DNA of 64,000 bases from an uncultured Bacteroides sp. (GTDB lineage Bacteria; Bacteroidota; Bacteroidia; Bacteroidales; Bacteroidaceae), in the NCBI GenBank assembly GCA_949296575.1, contig CASFPE010000003.1, forward strand, positions 62,001 to 126,000, given 5' to 3'. Position 1 is the first letter of the stretch, and each line of letters starts with the position of its first letter. Below the pieces are notes generated by a model. The model saw only the letters and a list, made by a program, of their open reading frames with translations, was not told the DNA's origin and made no database searches. Of the stretch, positions 1 through 10,099 are shown piece by piece. A program made the position numbers and the translations under genes.

Positions 1-1
1 T

Positions 2-2392
2 ATGATGCAGAAACGGATGTTATGGATAGCTTGCCTATGCGCCTGTTTGTGCGGCGTGCAGGCGCAGGAACGTTTGTACCCTTCAGCTTTTCCTTTGGGA
101 GAAGTCCGGCTGTTGGACGGGCCGTTCAAGCAGGCTTGCAGCCTGAATGTGGACGTATTGTTGCAGTATGACGTGGACCGTTTGCTGGCTCCTTTCCTGA
201 AAGAAGCCGGATTGCCTCCCAAGGCGGAACCGTTTTCCAACTGGAAAGGGCTGGACGGCCATGTGGGCGGCCATTATCTTTCTGCGTTGGCCATCCATTA
301 TGCCGCCACAGGCAACGCGGAATGCAAACGCCGCATGGACTATATGGTCCGCGAACTGAAGCGTTGCCAAGAGGCGCAGGGCGATGGCTACTTGGGCGGC
401 GTCCCGGACGGGAAGGAAGGATGTTGGGGGGAAATACGCAAAGGGAATGTGTCTGCCATTTGGGATTTCTGGGTTCCTTGGTACAATCTGCACAAGATAT
501 ATGCCGGGTTGCGCGATGCTTGTGTGTATGGCGGCAACGAAGAAGCGCGCCGCCTTTTCCTGCGCCTTTGCGATTGGGGGCTGACGGTGATCCGCCCGCT
601 CACCGATGCGCAGATGGAGCAGATGCTGGAGAGCGAGTTCGGGGGCATGAATGAAGTGTATGCCGATGCGTATGCGATGACCGGCAACCTGGAATACTTG
701 GATGCGGCCAAACGCTTCTCGCATCGTTGGCTGCTGGACAGCATGGCCGCCCATGTGGACAACCTTGACAACAAGCATGCCAACACGCAAGTGCCGAAGG
801 CAGTGGGTTATTTGCGCATGGCCGAATTGTGCAGGCAGGCGGGACGTGAGGAAGACGCGGCCCTTTACCAGGATGCAGCCGCTTTCTTTTGGGAAACCGT
901 GGTGGAAAACCGCACATTGGCTTTTGGCGGCAATAGCCGCCGTGAGCATTTTGTGCCGGCCGGCGAGTGCATCAGTTATGTGGAAGAACGCGAAGGCCCC
1001 GAATCCTGCAACACTTACAACATGTTGAAGCTCTCAGAAGGCTTGTTCCGGCTGTCTAAAGATGCCCGGTATTTCGATTATGCTGAGCGGGCTTTGTTCA
1101 ACCACATCCTTTCCACCCAGCATCCGGTGCATGGAGGGTACGTGTATTTCACGCCTGCGCGCCCTGCGCATTACCGTGTTTATTCGTTGCCCAACAGTGC
1201 CATGTGGTGTTGTGTCGGCACGGGAATGGAGAATCATGGCAAATATGGAGAGTTCATTTACAGCCATTTCAATGATTCTTTGTATGTGCATTTGTTTGCC
1301 GCTTCCCGCTTGGAGTGGGAAGAACAGGGCATCACCTTGCTTCAGGAAACATCTTTCCCGGACGAAGAAAAGAGCCGGTTGTCTGTCCGCGCCCGCCGTC
1401 CCGTCCGGATGAAGCTGATGATACGCCGCCCGGGATGGTGCGAGGGCATGAAAGCCGTGTGCGATGGCGTGGACTATGCCGTGGAGGCCGCGCCCGGCAG
1501 TTACGTCTGCATCGACCGCATTTGGCGGGATGGCGATGTCGTGGAACTGTCCCTTCCGATGCAGGTTTCCATAGAGGAGTTGCCGCATGTGGAGGATTAT
1601 GTCGCCATCCTGCGGGGACCCGTCCTGTTGGGCGCAAGGATGGGCGAAAAAGACCTGTACGGATTGGTGGCCGACGACGGGCGTTGGTCGCATGTTGCCT
1701 ACGGGCCGTTGGTTTCCGTGTTTGACACGCCGATTCTCATCGGCAGCCGTTTCTCCATCCTCTCCAAGCTGCAGGCCATGCAGCCGGTAGCCGGGAAGCC
1801 CTTCTGCTACACCGTTCCCGGATTGTTTGAAGGGAAATACGAGGATTTGCAGTTGGAACCGTTCTTCCGCATCCATGATTGCCGCTACATGATTTACTGG
1901 CTTTCCATGACGGAAAGGGAGTATGCCGGATTCCTCAAGGCGCACCAAGAGGAAGAACAGCGCAGGTTGGCGCTCGACCGGCGCACGGCCGACCGGGTGA
2001 CGCCTGCGGAACAGCAGCCGGAAACCGACCATCGGATGGAGGCGCAGCACTCGCGGAGCGGCTATTCCCATGGTGCGCCTTGGCGCGACGCGCGCGACGG
2101 GGGATACTTTTCTTACAATCTGTCCACCGGCGGCCAATCGCCGCTCCATCTTTGGGTGCGTTATTGGGGCGACGAGGCGGGCTGCCGTGCGTTCACCATT
2201 TGGGTAGACGGCGAAATGCTTGCCAGGGAGAACCTTTCCGGCCAATGGAAGAAAGCGGAGTTCGTGGACGTGGAGTATCCCGTGCCGGAAAAGATGCTCG
2301 AAGGGAAATCAACCGTCACGGTCACTTTCCGGCCGGAGCCCGGCAACGTGGCGGGGCCTGTGTTCGGCGTAAGGCTGGTGCAGCCGGAATAG
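2..2392 (+). CDS. beta-L-arabinofuranosidase-type glycoside hydrolase (GH127/GH146, DUF1680)
   Basis: Predicted secreted retaining beta-L-arabinofuranosidase releasing arabinose from plant arabinans or arabinogalactan proteins. An N-terminal signal peptide (about residues 1-22, ending VQAQ) precedes the (alpha/alpha)6-barrel region. Seen in the sequence: the Glu-x-Cys pair (Glu334, Cys336, in GPESCNTYN) and the Cys-Cys pair Cys403-Cys404 (in MWCCVGTG). In the characterised family member HypBA1 the equivalent residues bind zinc and one cysteine is the nucleophile. A beta-sandwich-like tail follows, as in long Bacteroidota members. Only one base lies before the start in this window, so a longer upstream start or operon partner cannot be excluded. 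It is separated from the PUL at 32-64 kb. Family assignment is firm; GH127 versus GH146 and the exact substrate are not. Confidence 0.88.
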   Translation: MMQKRMLWIACLCACLCGVQAQERLYPSAFPLGEVRLLDGPFKQACSLNVDVLLQYDVDRLLAPFLKEAGLPPKAEPFSNWKGLDGHVGGHYLSALAIHYAATGNAECKRRMDYMVRELKRCQEAQGDGYLGGVPDGKEGCWGEIRKGNVSAIWDFWVPWYNLHKIYAGLRDACVYGGNEEARRLFLRLCDWGLTVIRPLTDAQMEQMLESEFGGMNEVYADAYAMTGNLEYLDAAKRFSHRWLLDSMAAHVDNLDNKHANTQVPKAVGYLRMAELCRQAGREEDAALYQDAAAFFWETVVENRTLAFGGNSRREHFVPAGECISYVEEREGPESCNTYNMLKLSEGLFRLSKDARYFDYAERALFNHILSTQHPVHGGYVYFTPARPAHYRVYSLPNSAMWCCVGTGMENHGKYGEFIYSHFNDSLYVHLFAASRLEWEEQGITLLQETSFPDEEKSRLSVRARRPVRMKLMIRRPGWCEGMKAVCDGVDYAVEAAPGSYVCIDRIWRDGDVVELSLPMQVSIEELPHVEDYVAILRGPVLLGARMGEKDLYGLVADDGRWSHVAYGPLVSVFDTPILIGSRFSILSKLQAMQPVAGKPFCYTVPGLFEGKYEDLQLEPFFRIHDCRYMIYWLSMTEREYAGFLKAHQEEEQRRLALDRRTADRVTPAEQQPETDHRMEAQHSRSGYSHGAPWRDARDGGYFSYNLSTGGQSPLHLWVRYWGDEAGCRAFTIWVDGEMLARENLSGQWKKAEFVDVEYPVPEKMLEGKSTVTVTFRPEPGNVAGPVFGVRLVQPE

Positions 2393-2431
2393 TGCCGCAA
2401 GGCCCGCCCGATCTTCCCAAAGGTTTTGCAA

Positions 2432-2469
2432 AAACCTTCCAATGTTTTGCCCCAAACATTGGAAGGTTT
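2432..2469. terminator. perfect 16-bp inverted repeat with 6-nt loop
   Basis: Arms 2432-2447 and 2454-2469 are exact reverse complements around the loop tgcccc. It lies 40 bp downstream of the arabinofuranosidase stop codon, where a terminator would be expected, but no strong T-run follows the right arm. It could equally be a mobile or structural repeat, since part of the same sequence recurs near 25.87 kb. Confidence 0.55.
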
Positions 2470-2534
2470 CATGCAATTGTTCCTGAACTTTTTCCTGTAA
2501 AATGCGTGATTTTATCGGTAAAATGGATGCATTT

Positions 2535-2695
2535 CAGATTTCAGATTTATGATTTATGATTTGCATTCTGCACTCTGCACTCTGCATTCTGCACTCTGCA
2601 TTCTGCACTCTGCATTCTGCACTCTGAAATCTTCTTAACTTCTATATTCTTAATTCTATCTACTGACTACTATCTACTGACTACCATCTACTGCC
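2535..2695. repeat. 161-bp array of 23 variant heptanucleotides in one register
   Basis: Read in 7-bp steps from 2535, the sequence is cagattt x2, atgattt x2, then nine gcattct/gcactct units, then gaaatct, tcttaac, ttctata, ttcttaa, ttctatc and alternating tactgac/tactatc-like units to 2695. The 7-bp register is never broken although the unit sequence changes several times. It does not encode a plausible protein. Confidence 0.85.
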
Positions 2696-2885
2696 ACCTC
2701 TGCATGGCAGCAAGAAAAGGATATATTTAATTTATTATAAAAATAAAGCCTTGCAAAATCATTTCATTAAATAATATCTATTTTTACGCATACATTGTCA
2801 GGTGTCAGGTTGAAAATGTACGGATTGTTAACTAAAATAGGTTAAAGGAAGAAATTATTATTGTTTCACTTATAAAAATGCGATT

Positions 2886-5480
2886 ATGAAGAAAGTTTTA
2901 TCTCTTGTGATGGCGCTTTGTTGTGCAACGTTCCTGTTTGCACAAGGAGAGCGCGTGTTCTTCTGTGACTTTTCGGACGGCATGCCCGAAGATTTCACCA
3001 TTATAGATAATGACGGCAAGACATTGAGCATGGCTGACATGTATAATTTCGATGGCAATGGCTGGGGGATTGTAGATGCAAGTTGTACGGCAGTTATGCT
3101 CAATGAAATGGGTCGATATGATATGATTCCTTCTGAAGATCTCCCTTCTGCAATCACGGGTTCTTATGGTGATAGAAGTGGCGTGGCTTCAGATAATTGG
3201 ATGATTCTTCCGGCCATTGACTTGACGAATGCTTCTGCTGCCACTTTGACGTGGATTGCTGCCCAAGAGAATAATCAGTTGCAATACAAAGAAAGTTATG
3301 AAGTATTGGTGTCTACTGCAGGCACGGATGTGGATGATTTTACAGATGTTGTGTTTGATTCCTTTGATGCAGAATTGTTGATGGAGTGGTCATCTCGTTC
3401 AGCCGACTTGAGTGCATACGCCGGAAAGACCGTTTACATCGCTTTCCATTGCAATACGCCAGGTGCAAATGATGGCGGTGCCTTGTTCTTTGACGACATT
3501 GAAGTGACGGCAGCCATGGGCGGCGGCGCAGGCGGAGGAGAACAGGAATTCTTCTTCTGCGACTTCTCGGATGCCGCTATGCCTGCGGGAACAAGCCTTG
3601 TGGCCACGGAAGAAAGCGGCACGAGCTTGGATTTGATGTACGGCACTTGGAACGGCAGTTGGGTTGTCACAACATCATCAGACTTTGCATCGTACAACGA
3701 TGAATTAGCCGGTTTGTTTGAAACAGCGCCTTTTGCCACCTCTGGTTCTTATGGGGGCAGGGATGGTGTGACGGATGCCGACAAGTGGATGATTCTTCCG
3801 GCTATTGATTTGACGGCAGCCAACGCGGCTACATTGTATTGGAACGCGGCTCAAGAAAGCAATTTTGATGGAGGAGAAGGAGGCGCAAGTCCGGACCAAC
3901 GCGAAAATTATGAGGTGCTGGTGTCTGCTTCAGGCAATGCTCCGGCTGATTTCACCGATGCTGCACTGTATGAGTCGAGCGACGAGCCGGCCGGCACTTG
4001 GGCAAGCCGCTCTGCCGATTTGTCTGCTTATGCAGGACAAACCATTTACATTGCATTCCATTTGAATACTCCGGCATCACGTCAAGGCAGTGCTTTGATG
4101 ATTGACGACATCCGGGTGACGGGAACCACGGGTGGCGTGACGGAAACCGTTTCGCTGGCCAATGCCACCGATGCCATTGTGGAGAGCGCAGCCACGGTGG
4201 AAGCCGTGATCACCGCAGGCGACTTCACCACCATCAACGCTTTTGACGCGACCTTGACCGTGGGCGGCCAGACCTACACGCAGCAGTTCAGCGGCCTGAA
4301 CGTCACCAGCGGGCAGAGCTATGAATTCGCCATGGACCAGACCGTGACGGGCGAAGGCGGCGCATTGGTGCCTTACACCCTGAGCGTGAAGATGAACGAA
4401 GCCACCGCTTCCGTGGAAGGCGAAGTATCCATCCTGAAAGACATGGACATCACCCGCAACGTGGTGGTGGAAGAAATGACCGGCACATGGTGCCCGAACT
4501 GCCCGATGGGCATCGTAGGCATCCGTGAGATGCAAGCAGCTTACCCGGAAACGTTCATCCCGGTTGCCGTGCATTACAACGACCCGATGACCGACGGCGT
4601 GGACGAATATGCCGACAAGATGTATGAAGTGTTTGGAGGCCGTGCCCCAAGGATGCAGATGAACCGCGTGCCGACCGCCACAGGCGAACCCACTTTCTCT
4701 TGGATGAGCCAGTTCTATGAAATGGCGCAGGAAACGCTTCCCTATTGCGGCATCACGGTCAATGCAGCGTTCACGGATGAAGAAGCCATGACGGAAATCG
4801 ACCTGGATGCCATCATCCAGCCGGCTTTCACCAGCAACCACAACCCGCTCCGTCTGGCCGTGGTATTGGTGGAAAACAATGTGCAAGGCAACAGCACGGA
4901 ATATGACCAAGTGAACAATTACGCAAAACAGGAAAATGAGTTCGGTGAAGAATACTACCCGTTGGGCGAAATGGGCGGCTTCGAGGAAATGACGAACCCC
5001 ATCCCGTTCAGCAACATCCAGTACCAGCACGTGGCACGCGCCATCTACGATGACTACAACGGCATCGAAGGAAGCCTCCCCGAAGCGGTCAGCGTGGATG
5101 TAACGGTTCCTTTCACGCGGAAAATCACGGTGCCTGAAAATGTGCGGAAAGCAAAGAACCTGGAAGTCATTGTGATGGCCATCGACGAAAGGACGGGCGA
5201 AATCATGAATGCCGCTTCCTGCAAGCTCTCTGACACGAGCAGCATCGATGAGGCTTCGCAAGCCGGTGATTACCGCATTGCAGGCGATGGCGGCATCGAC
5301 ATCCGCTTCAGCGACGCGCAGAATGGCGAAGTGCGCATCTATACATTGGGCGGGCAGTTGGCCGGCATCCGCACGTTGAGAGGCGATGCACAGGCTGTAG
5401 TAGCTGTGCCGCAAGGCATCTACCTCGTGCAAATCGTGACCGACGGCTTTACGAAGACCGAGAAAGTAATGGTAAAATAA
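2886..5480 (+). CDS. T9SS cargo: two choice-of-anchor J domains plus Omp28/thioredoxin-like domain
   Basis: Predicted cell-surface protein of 864 residues. A signal peptide (residues 1-20) is followed by two cleaved-adhesin/choice-of-anchor J type jelly-roll repeats (about 25-208 and 222-410; each contains WMILPAIDLT and a DDI strand). Next comes a beta-sandwich linker, then an Omp28-related domain with a CxxC redox motif (Cys536-Pro-Asn-Cys539 in TGTWCPNCP). The last ~75 residues look like a T9SS type A sorting domain (GGQLAG, IYLVQI, final KVMVK). It starts a run of four T9SS cargo genes, with 25 bp to the next. The redox activity is inferred from the CxxC; no substrate is known. The Omp28 part closely resembles the gene at 12820. 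Confidence 0.85.
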   Translation: MKKVLSLVMALCCATFLFAQGERVFFCDFSDGMPEDFTIIDNDGKTLSMADMYNFDGNGWGIVDASCTAVMLNEMGRYDMIPSEDLPSAITGSYGDRSGVASDNWMILPAIDLTNASAATLTWIAAQENNQLQYKESYEVLVSTAGTDVDDFTDVVFDSFDAELLMEWSSRSADLSAYAGKTVYIAFHCNTPGANDGGALFFDDIEVTAAMGGGAGGGEQEFFFCDFSDAAMPAGTSLVATEESGTSLDLMYGTWNGSWVVTTSSDFASYNDELAGLFETAPFATSGSYGGRDGVTDADKWMILPAIDLTAANAATLYWNAAQESNFDGGEGGASPDQRENYEVLVSASGNAPADFTDAALYESSDEPAGTWASRSADLSAYAGQTIYIAFHLNTPASRQGSALMIDDIRVTGTTGGVTETVSLANATDAIVESAATVEAVITAGDFTTINAFDATLTVGGQTYTQQFSGLNVTSGQSYEFAMDQTVTGEGGALVPYTLSVKMNEATASVEGEVSILKDMDITRNVVVEEMTGTWCPNCPMGIVGIREMQAAYPETFIPVAVHYNDPMTDGVDEYADKMYEVFGGRAPRMQMNRVPTATGEPTFSWMSQFYEMAQETLPYCGITVNAAFTDEEAMTEIDLDAIIQPAFTSNHNPLRLAVVLVENNVQGNSTEYDQVNNYAKQENEFGEEYYPLGEMGGFEEMTNPIPFSNIQYQHVARAIYDDYNGIEGSLPEAVSVDVTVPFTRKITVPENVRKAKNLEVIVMAIDERTGEIMNAASCKLSDTSSIDEASQAGDYRIAGDGGIDIRFSDAQNGEVRIYTLGGQLAGIRTLRGDAQAVVAVPQGIYLVQIVTDGFTKTEKVMVK

Positions 5481-5505
5481 TGAATCCAATTAATCTAAAT
5501 CAGTT

Positions 5506-8500
5506 ATGTTTCGAAAAAATCTAATGTTTGTTCTTCTGTCGTTGTTCGCAACGATAGCATTTGCAGAAAACCATGCAGATAAATACGAGGGGAAAGGCGT
5601 CGAGATGAAGGCAACTTCCTTGATACCGGCACCGGAGGGGCTTCGCTCCTCCGGGGGCCTTCCCGCTCTTTCCCCGAAGATGAATTGGGGAGCCAACCCG
5701 GTAGGCGAAGTTCGCGCCAACGATTTGGAGTTCCTGGGTGCCGTAATCAATTCGGAAGAAGACTTTGATTATGGCATTTACAGCATTGACGCTTCCAATG
5801 TGATTGCCGAACTTGAACCGGTATATGAAAGTACATATTTCCGCCAGGGTGCCGGATGCTTGGTGGACGACCGTTATTATTGGTACAGCATCATGTCGAG
5901 CGGCAGCCTCGTGATGTCGATTGCTTATTACACTTTCGATGCTTCTACATGGCAGCAGTTGGACCGTCATGTGTTGTCAACCACGATGGCCAACTTTGTG
6001 ACAGCGGCAGCCTATGATGCGAATGCCGACAAGATGTATGCCATCAGTTTTAACAGCGACCAGAGTTCGCATGTGATTAATGAAGTGGATATTGAAACCG
6101 GCGCATTGACCCCGTTGGCGGACATCGGGATGAAATATACCTATTATACATTGTCGGTGGACGATGACGGCAACCTTTACACCATTGCAGGCGATGGCGG
6201 CCTTTACCGCATTTCTTTGGAAGATGGCGGCCTGACGTTGATTGGCTATGTGGACGGGAATGATGAGCTGAGCTTCAAGCCGAGCTATTTGCAGTCGGCT
6301 GTTTACGATGACGTGAGCAACAAGATTTATTGGGCGGCTTTCAACACGTATGATTCTTTCTTGGCGGAAGTGGACATCACCACAGGCGCAATGAAGGAAA
6401 TAGCCACATTCCCTTATCATGAAGAAGTGCTGGGCTTGAGCATCAACCGCATTCCGGCAGCTACCGCACCGGCAGCCTTGACAGACTTTGCCGTGAACTT
6501 TACGGAAAACGGCGGCATGACGGGAATCATTTCCTGCACGGCTCCGACAAAAACATACGATGGCGGCAGCCTTTCGGGCGATGTGACCATCGAATACCGC
6601 GTGGATGGCGAGACGGTGCATACCGCTACGGTGGCTGCGGGCGCACGTTGCGAATACACGCACACCTTCACGGAAGGAAGCCATAAGGTGTATGCTTATG
6701 TCGTTAATGCAGAGGGCGAACAAGGCCCCATCAACCGCTTGCGGATTTATGCAGGCGTGGATGTGCCGGGTGCCGTGACGAACTTGGATTTGGAAATATC
6801 CGAAACAGGAGAGGTTACATTGACTTGGGATGCACCCGCCACAGGTTTGAACAATGGTTATTACAACCCGGATGAACTGACGTACACCATCACCCGCAAC
6901 CCGGGCAACAACCTCGTGGCAGAAGGACATACGGGAAACACGTTTACCGAACAGTTGGGTGAAATCATCGGAAACTATTATTATAATGTGACGGCTTACA
7001 CAAATGCAGGCGAAGGCGGCACGGAACAATCCAATGCCGTGGTCTACGGAACACATTATACAGTGCCTTATCTGGAAAACTTTGAGGACATGTCCGTAAT
7101 GGACATCTTCACGATTGTGGATGCCAACTCCGACCAGTTCTATTGGTTCTATGAGCGGAACGACAACACGAAGAATTCTTACGTGTATTACACGGCCAAC
7201 AACCAGACTTACTTGCCTGCCAACGACTGGCTGATTACGCCTCCCATCCGTTTGGAGCAAGGGAAAGTGTATGAGTTGAGCTTCGACTCATGGGTGTATG
7301 ACAGGTCTTATCCGGAAAGCTTGCGCGTGACGATGGGAACCACCAACAACCCGGCCACGCAGACGAACATATTGCTGGATTTGCCGAGCCTGACCAACAG
7401 CGAAAGCATGAAGCGTTACACCACAGTGACGGTGGAACAGACGGGCGACTACTATTTCGGTTTCCAAGTGTATAGTGCGGAAGACATGTGGGATTTGTAC
7501 CTCGACAATATTTCGATAGAGGAATTGGGCGATTTGAATGTGCCGCAGGTGGTCAACAACCTGAAAGTGACGCCGGGTGAAAAGGCCGCTTTGCAGGCTA
7601 CGGTTTCTTTCAATGCGCCGAACTTGAACTTTGCCGGAACGCCTTTGGCCTCCATCGACCGCATTGAAATCTATAAGGAGACGGCGGAAGAACCGGCGCA
7701 TACCATCAATGGCGCAACGCCCGGACAAAGCTATACGTGGACGGACAATGCGGCAGTGCAGGGCTTCAATGCTTATACGGTGATTGCTTACAATGCATCG
7801 GGACGCGGCGCACGCGCCCAAATCGAACAGATGGTGGGCGTGGATGTGCCGGGACAAGTGCGGAATCTGAAGATTACGCCGACCAGTGCAAGTTCTGCGC
7901 ATCTGTCGTGGAAAGCTCCGTCGGAAACAGGCGCCAACGGCGGTTATGTGCCTGCGGAAGATGTGCGTTACACGATTTACCGCACAGATGAACACACCCG
8001 TTTTGAGAAGATTGCCGACAATATTTCCGCTTTGGAATTTGACGACAAGGCGGTGGATATCATATATCATTACCAGATTGAAGTGCAATACGACATTGTG
8101 GCCAGCACAGTGGGCGGCGATGGAGAAGCTTTGGTTACCTCAGTCATCATGGGACGGCCTTATCCGCTTCCGTTTGCAGAATCATTGGCAGGCATGCAAT
8201 TGCATGTGGAGCCGTGGGAAAACCGGATTATCTCTGGCAAGGCCAGCTGGAAAGCCACGACCGATGACCTCACATTGACGGTGAAGCCGCAAGACGAAGA
8301 CGGCGGCATGTTCAGCTTCTACAGCGACCAGGACAATGGCGCAGAGGAATTGTTGATTACGCCTTACGTGAGTGTCAGCAGCGCGATAGAGCCGGTGTTC
8401 TCGTTCTGGTTCTACCATGACCCGAACTTTGAAGGCCAAGAACAGAAAGTGACAATGGAGTTGATGAAGGAAGACGGCACTGTCATCCCGCTGAAAGAAG

Positions 8501-10044
8501 TGCCTTTGACCTCCGGCGACTTGTGGGAATGGACGTATTATTCCGTGCCTTTGTCGGATTATAAGGATTTGAGTTCTTTCCGCATTGCCATGCATGGCTA
8601 TTCGGAAGCGGGCGGCGCCCAGATGTTGGTGGACAACTTGCGCATTGAGGACAATTGCGCTTACGATTTGATGCTCCAGTCGTTGTCTGTGCCTTCGAAC
8701 GTGCAGATGGGAAATCAGGCGACGATTACAGCCACTGTCGCCAACTTGGGTTCTGAAGTGGCCGAAGGTTTCTCTTTGGAATTGTACAAGGACGATGTTT
8801 TGTTCATGACGCAAGAAGCCAACCGTTTTGCAAAAATCAATCCGGGAAGTGCTTTGACGTTCACATTCCGTTTCGACGTGAATGCTTGGGATTGCGGCAA
8901 GACTTCCGCTTATGCTGTGAAAGTGGTGTATGCTCCCGACCAAAAGCCGGACAACAACATGTCGGCGGCACAAAACATGTCGGTGGCCATGTCCGGATTC
9001 GAGGGCGTAGACGACTTGGACGGCACGTTGATGGACGGCGTGGTGCAGTTGAACTGGACGGCGGTGGAAACAGGCAGCCTGTCGCTGGAAAGCGAGACGG
9101 TGACGGACGGTGCGGAAGATTACGAGGACTTTTCGATTGCCGGCTTCGGCAATTGGACGCTGTATGACGGCGATGGCATCGAAAGCACTTACACCGTGTC
9201 CAATGTCCCTGCCTACCCGAACAAGTATGGTGCGATGGCTTGGCAGATATGGGTACCGGCCGAATTGGACTTGATGGGGACATGGACACCGCACGGTGGC
9301 GAAAAGAGCTTCATCTCTTGGGCAGCCGTGGACGGCAATGCCTCGCCGAATGACGACTGGCTGATTTCGCCGCGTATCAAGGGAGGCACGGATTTGGACT
9401 TCTATGCGGCTGAAGGCACAAACCTCTATGGCCCGGAGAAGCTGCAAATCATGGTGTCTTACTCGAACAATGACCCGGCCAACTTTGTCAAGGTGAAGGA
9501 TATTGAGGTGAACGGCTTCGGCGAATGGGAACATTTCACGGTCGAGTTGCCGGAAGGTGCGCAATATTTTGCCATCCGTTATGTGTCGCAGATGAACTTC
9601 TGCGTCATGCTGGACGACATCACGTATGTGACTTCCGATGGCTCGTTGCCGCAAGTGATAGGCTATAATGTTTACCGCAATGGCGTGAAGATTACGGAAA
9701 CCCCGATTACGGAAACCACCTTCACGGAGTCGGATCCGCAACTTGCCACATTGGAATATGCCGTGTCCGCCGTATACGAACATGGCGAATCTGCCGTATC
9801 CAATATTGTAAGCTTCAGGACGAACGGCATCGACGAGCTTTTGGCATCATCGACGAAGGTTTGGAGCGAAAGCCGCAACATTTGGATTGGCACAGAGAAT
9901 GAAACCTTTGTGGAAGTCTATACAGTGGCAGGCCAGAAGTTGGCAGGCGAGACAGTGGACGGCACTTGGTCGCTGCACGTGGACATGCCGGGCGTTTACA
10001 TTGTGAAAGCTGGCAACAAGATGTGCAAAGTGATGGTTCGATAA
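5506..10044 (+). CDS. large T9SS-exported adhesin-like protein with Fn3 and choice-of-anchor J domains
   Basis: Secreted 1512-residue multidomain protein with a signal peptide at 1-21. Residues ~65-320 read like a beta-propeller/WD-type region with DDDGNLYTIAGDGGLY-like strands. Fibronectin type III-like domains follow (around 320-510 and 690-880). At least three cleaved-adhesin/choice-of-anchor J domains are seen (about 520-690, 890-1060 and 1190-1390, with the NDWLITPPI or DDWLISPRI signature), and a CARDB-like segment near 1060-1160. The C-terminal ~75 residues form a T9SS-type sorting domain ending CKVMVR. The architecture recalls haemagglutinin/adhesin regions of Porphyromonas gingipains, but there is no protease domain here. 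A clear intrinsic terminator follows. Function is probably surface binding; the ligand is unknown. Confidence 0.82.
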   Translation: MFRKNLMFVLLSLFATIAFAENHADKYEGKGVEMKATSLIPAPEGLRSSGGLPALSPKMNWGANPVGEVRANDLEFLGAVINSEEDFDYGIYSIDASNVIAELEPVYESTYFRQGAGCLVDDRYYWYSIMSSGSLVMSIAYYTFDASTWQQLDRHVLSTTMANFVTAAAYDANADKMYAISFNSDQSSHVINEVDIETGALTPLADIGMKYTYYTLSVDDDGNLYTIAGDGGLYRISLEDGGLTLIGYVDGNDELSFKPSYLQSAVYDDVSNKIYWAAFNTYDSFLAEVDITTGAMKEIATFPYHEEVLGLSINRIPAATAPAALTDFAVNFTENGGMTGIISCTAPTKTYDGGSLSGDVTIEYRVDGETVHTATVAAGARCEYTHTFTEGSHKVYAYVVNAEGEQGPINRLRIYAGVDVPGAVTNLDLEISETGEVTLTWDAPATGLNNGYYNPDELTYTITRNPGNNLVAEGHTGNTFTEQLGEIIGNYYYNVTAYTNAGEGGTEQSNAVVYGTHYTVPYLENFEDMSVMDIFTIVDANSDQFYWFYERNDNTKNSYVYYTANNQTYLPANDWLITPPIRLEQGKVYELSFDSWVYDRSYPESLRVTMGTTNNPATQTNILLDLPSLTNSESMKRYTTVTVEQTGDYYFGFQVYSAEDMWDLYLDNISIEELGDLNVPQVVNNLKVTPGEKAALQATVSFNAPNLNFAGTPLASIDRIEIYKETAEEPAHTINGATPGQSYTWTDNAAVQGFNAYTVIAYNASGRGARAQIEQMVGVDVPGQVRNLKITPTSASSAHLSWKAPSETGANGGYVPAEDVRYTIYRTDEHTRFEKIADNISALEFDDKAVDIIYHYQIEVQYDIVASTVGGDGEALVTSVIMGRPYPLPFAESLAGMQLHVEPWENRIISGKASWKATTDDLTLTVKPQDEDGGMFSFYSDQDNGAEELLITPYVSVSSAIEPVFSFWFYHDPNFEGQEQKVTMELMKEDGTVIPLKEVPLTSGDLWEWTYYSVPLSDYKDLSSFRIAMHGYSEAGGAQMLVDNLRIEDNCAYDLMLQSLSVPSNVQMGNQATITATVANLGSEVAEGFSLELYKDDVLFMTQEANRFAKINPGSALTFTFRFDVNAWDCGKTSAYAVKVVYAPDQKPDNNMSAAQNMSVAMSGFEGVDDLDGTLMDGVVQLNWTAVETGSLSLESETVTDGAEDYEDFSIAGFGNWTLYDGDGIESTYTVSNVPAYPNKYGAMAWQIWVPAELDLMGTWTPHGGEKSFISWAAVDGNASPNDDWLISPRIKGGTDLDFYAAEGTNLYGPEKLQIMVSYSNNDPANFVKVKDIEVNGFGEWEHFTVELPEGAQYFAIRYVSQMNFCVMLDDITYVTSDGSLPQVIGYNVYRNGVKITETPITETTFTESDPQLATLEYAVSAVYEHGESAVSNIVSFRTNGIDELLASSTKVWSESRNIWIGTENETFVEVYTVAGQKLAGETVDGTWSLHVDMPGVYIVKAGNKMCKVMVR

Positions 10045-10055
10045 TTATGTAATCA

Positions 10056-10099
10056 AGGGCAGGCAAGGAACTTTCAGGGAATTGCCTGCCCTGTTTTTT
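10056..10099 (+). terminator. rho-independent terminator
   Basis: An 11-bp perfect stem (10056-10066 with 10082-10092, agggcaggcaa / ttgcctgccct) is followed by a T-run at 10094-10099. It sits between the adhesin and M6 protease genes, only 8 bp before the next ATG, so the downstream gene needs readthrough or its own promoter. Confidence 0.85.

Larger units (their letters stand above)
2393..2885. other. intergenic region rich in repeats
   Basis: This 493-bp gap has no convincing gene. It holds a hairpin (2432-2469), a stretch resembling the 25.66-25.90 kb gap in inverted orientation (2405-2540), and a heptanucleotide-period array (2535-2695). The last 190 bp before the next gene is AT-rich and presumably contains its promoter, but I found no exact TAnnTTTG box; the nearest is a TATATTTA variant around 2722. 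Confidence 0.7.

Noticed and set aside
2535..2695. Possible CRISPR array
   Set aside because: Seven-base units with no spacers and no cas genes nearby; it is a tandem heptamer array.
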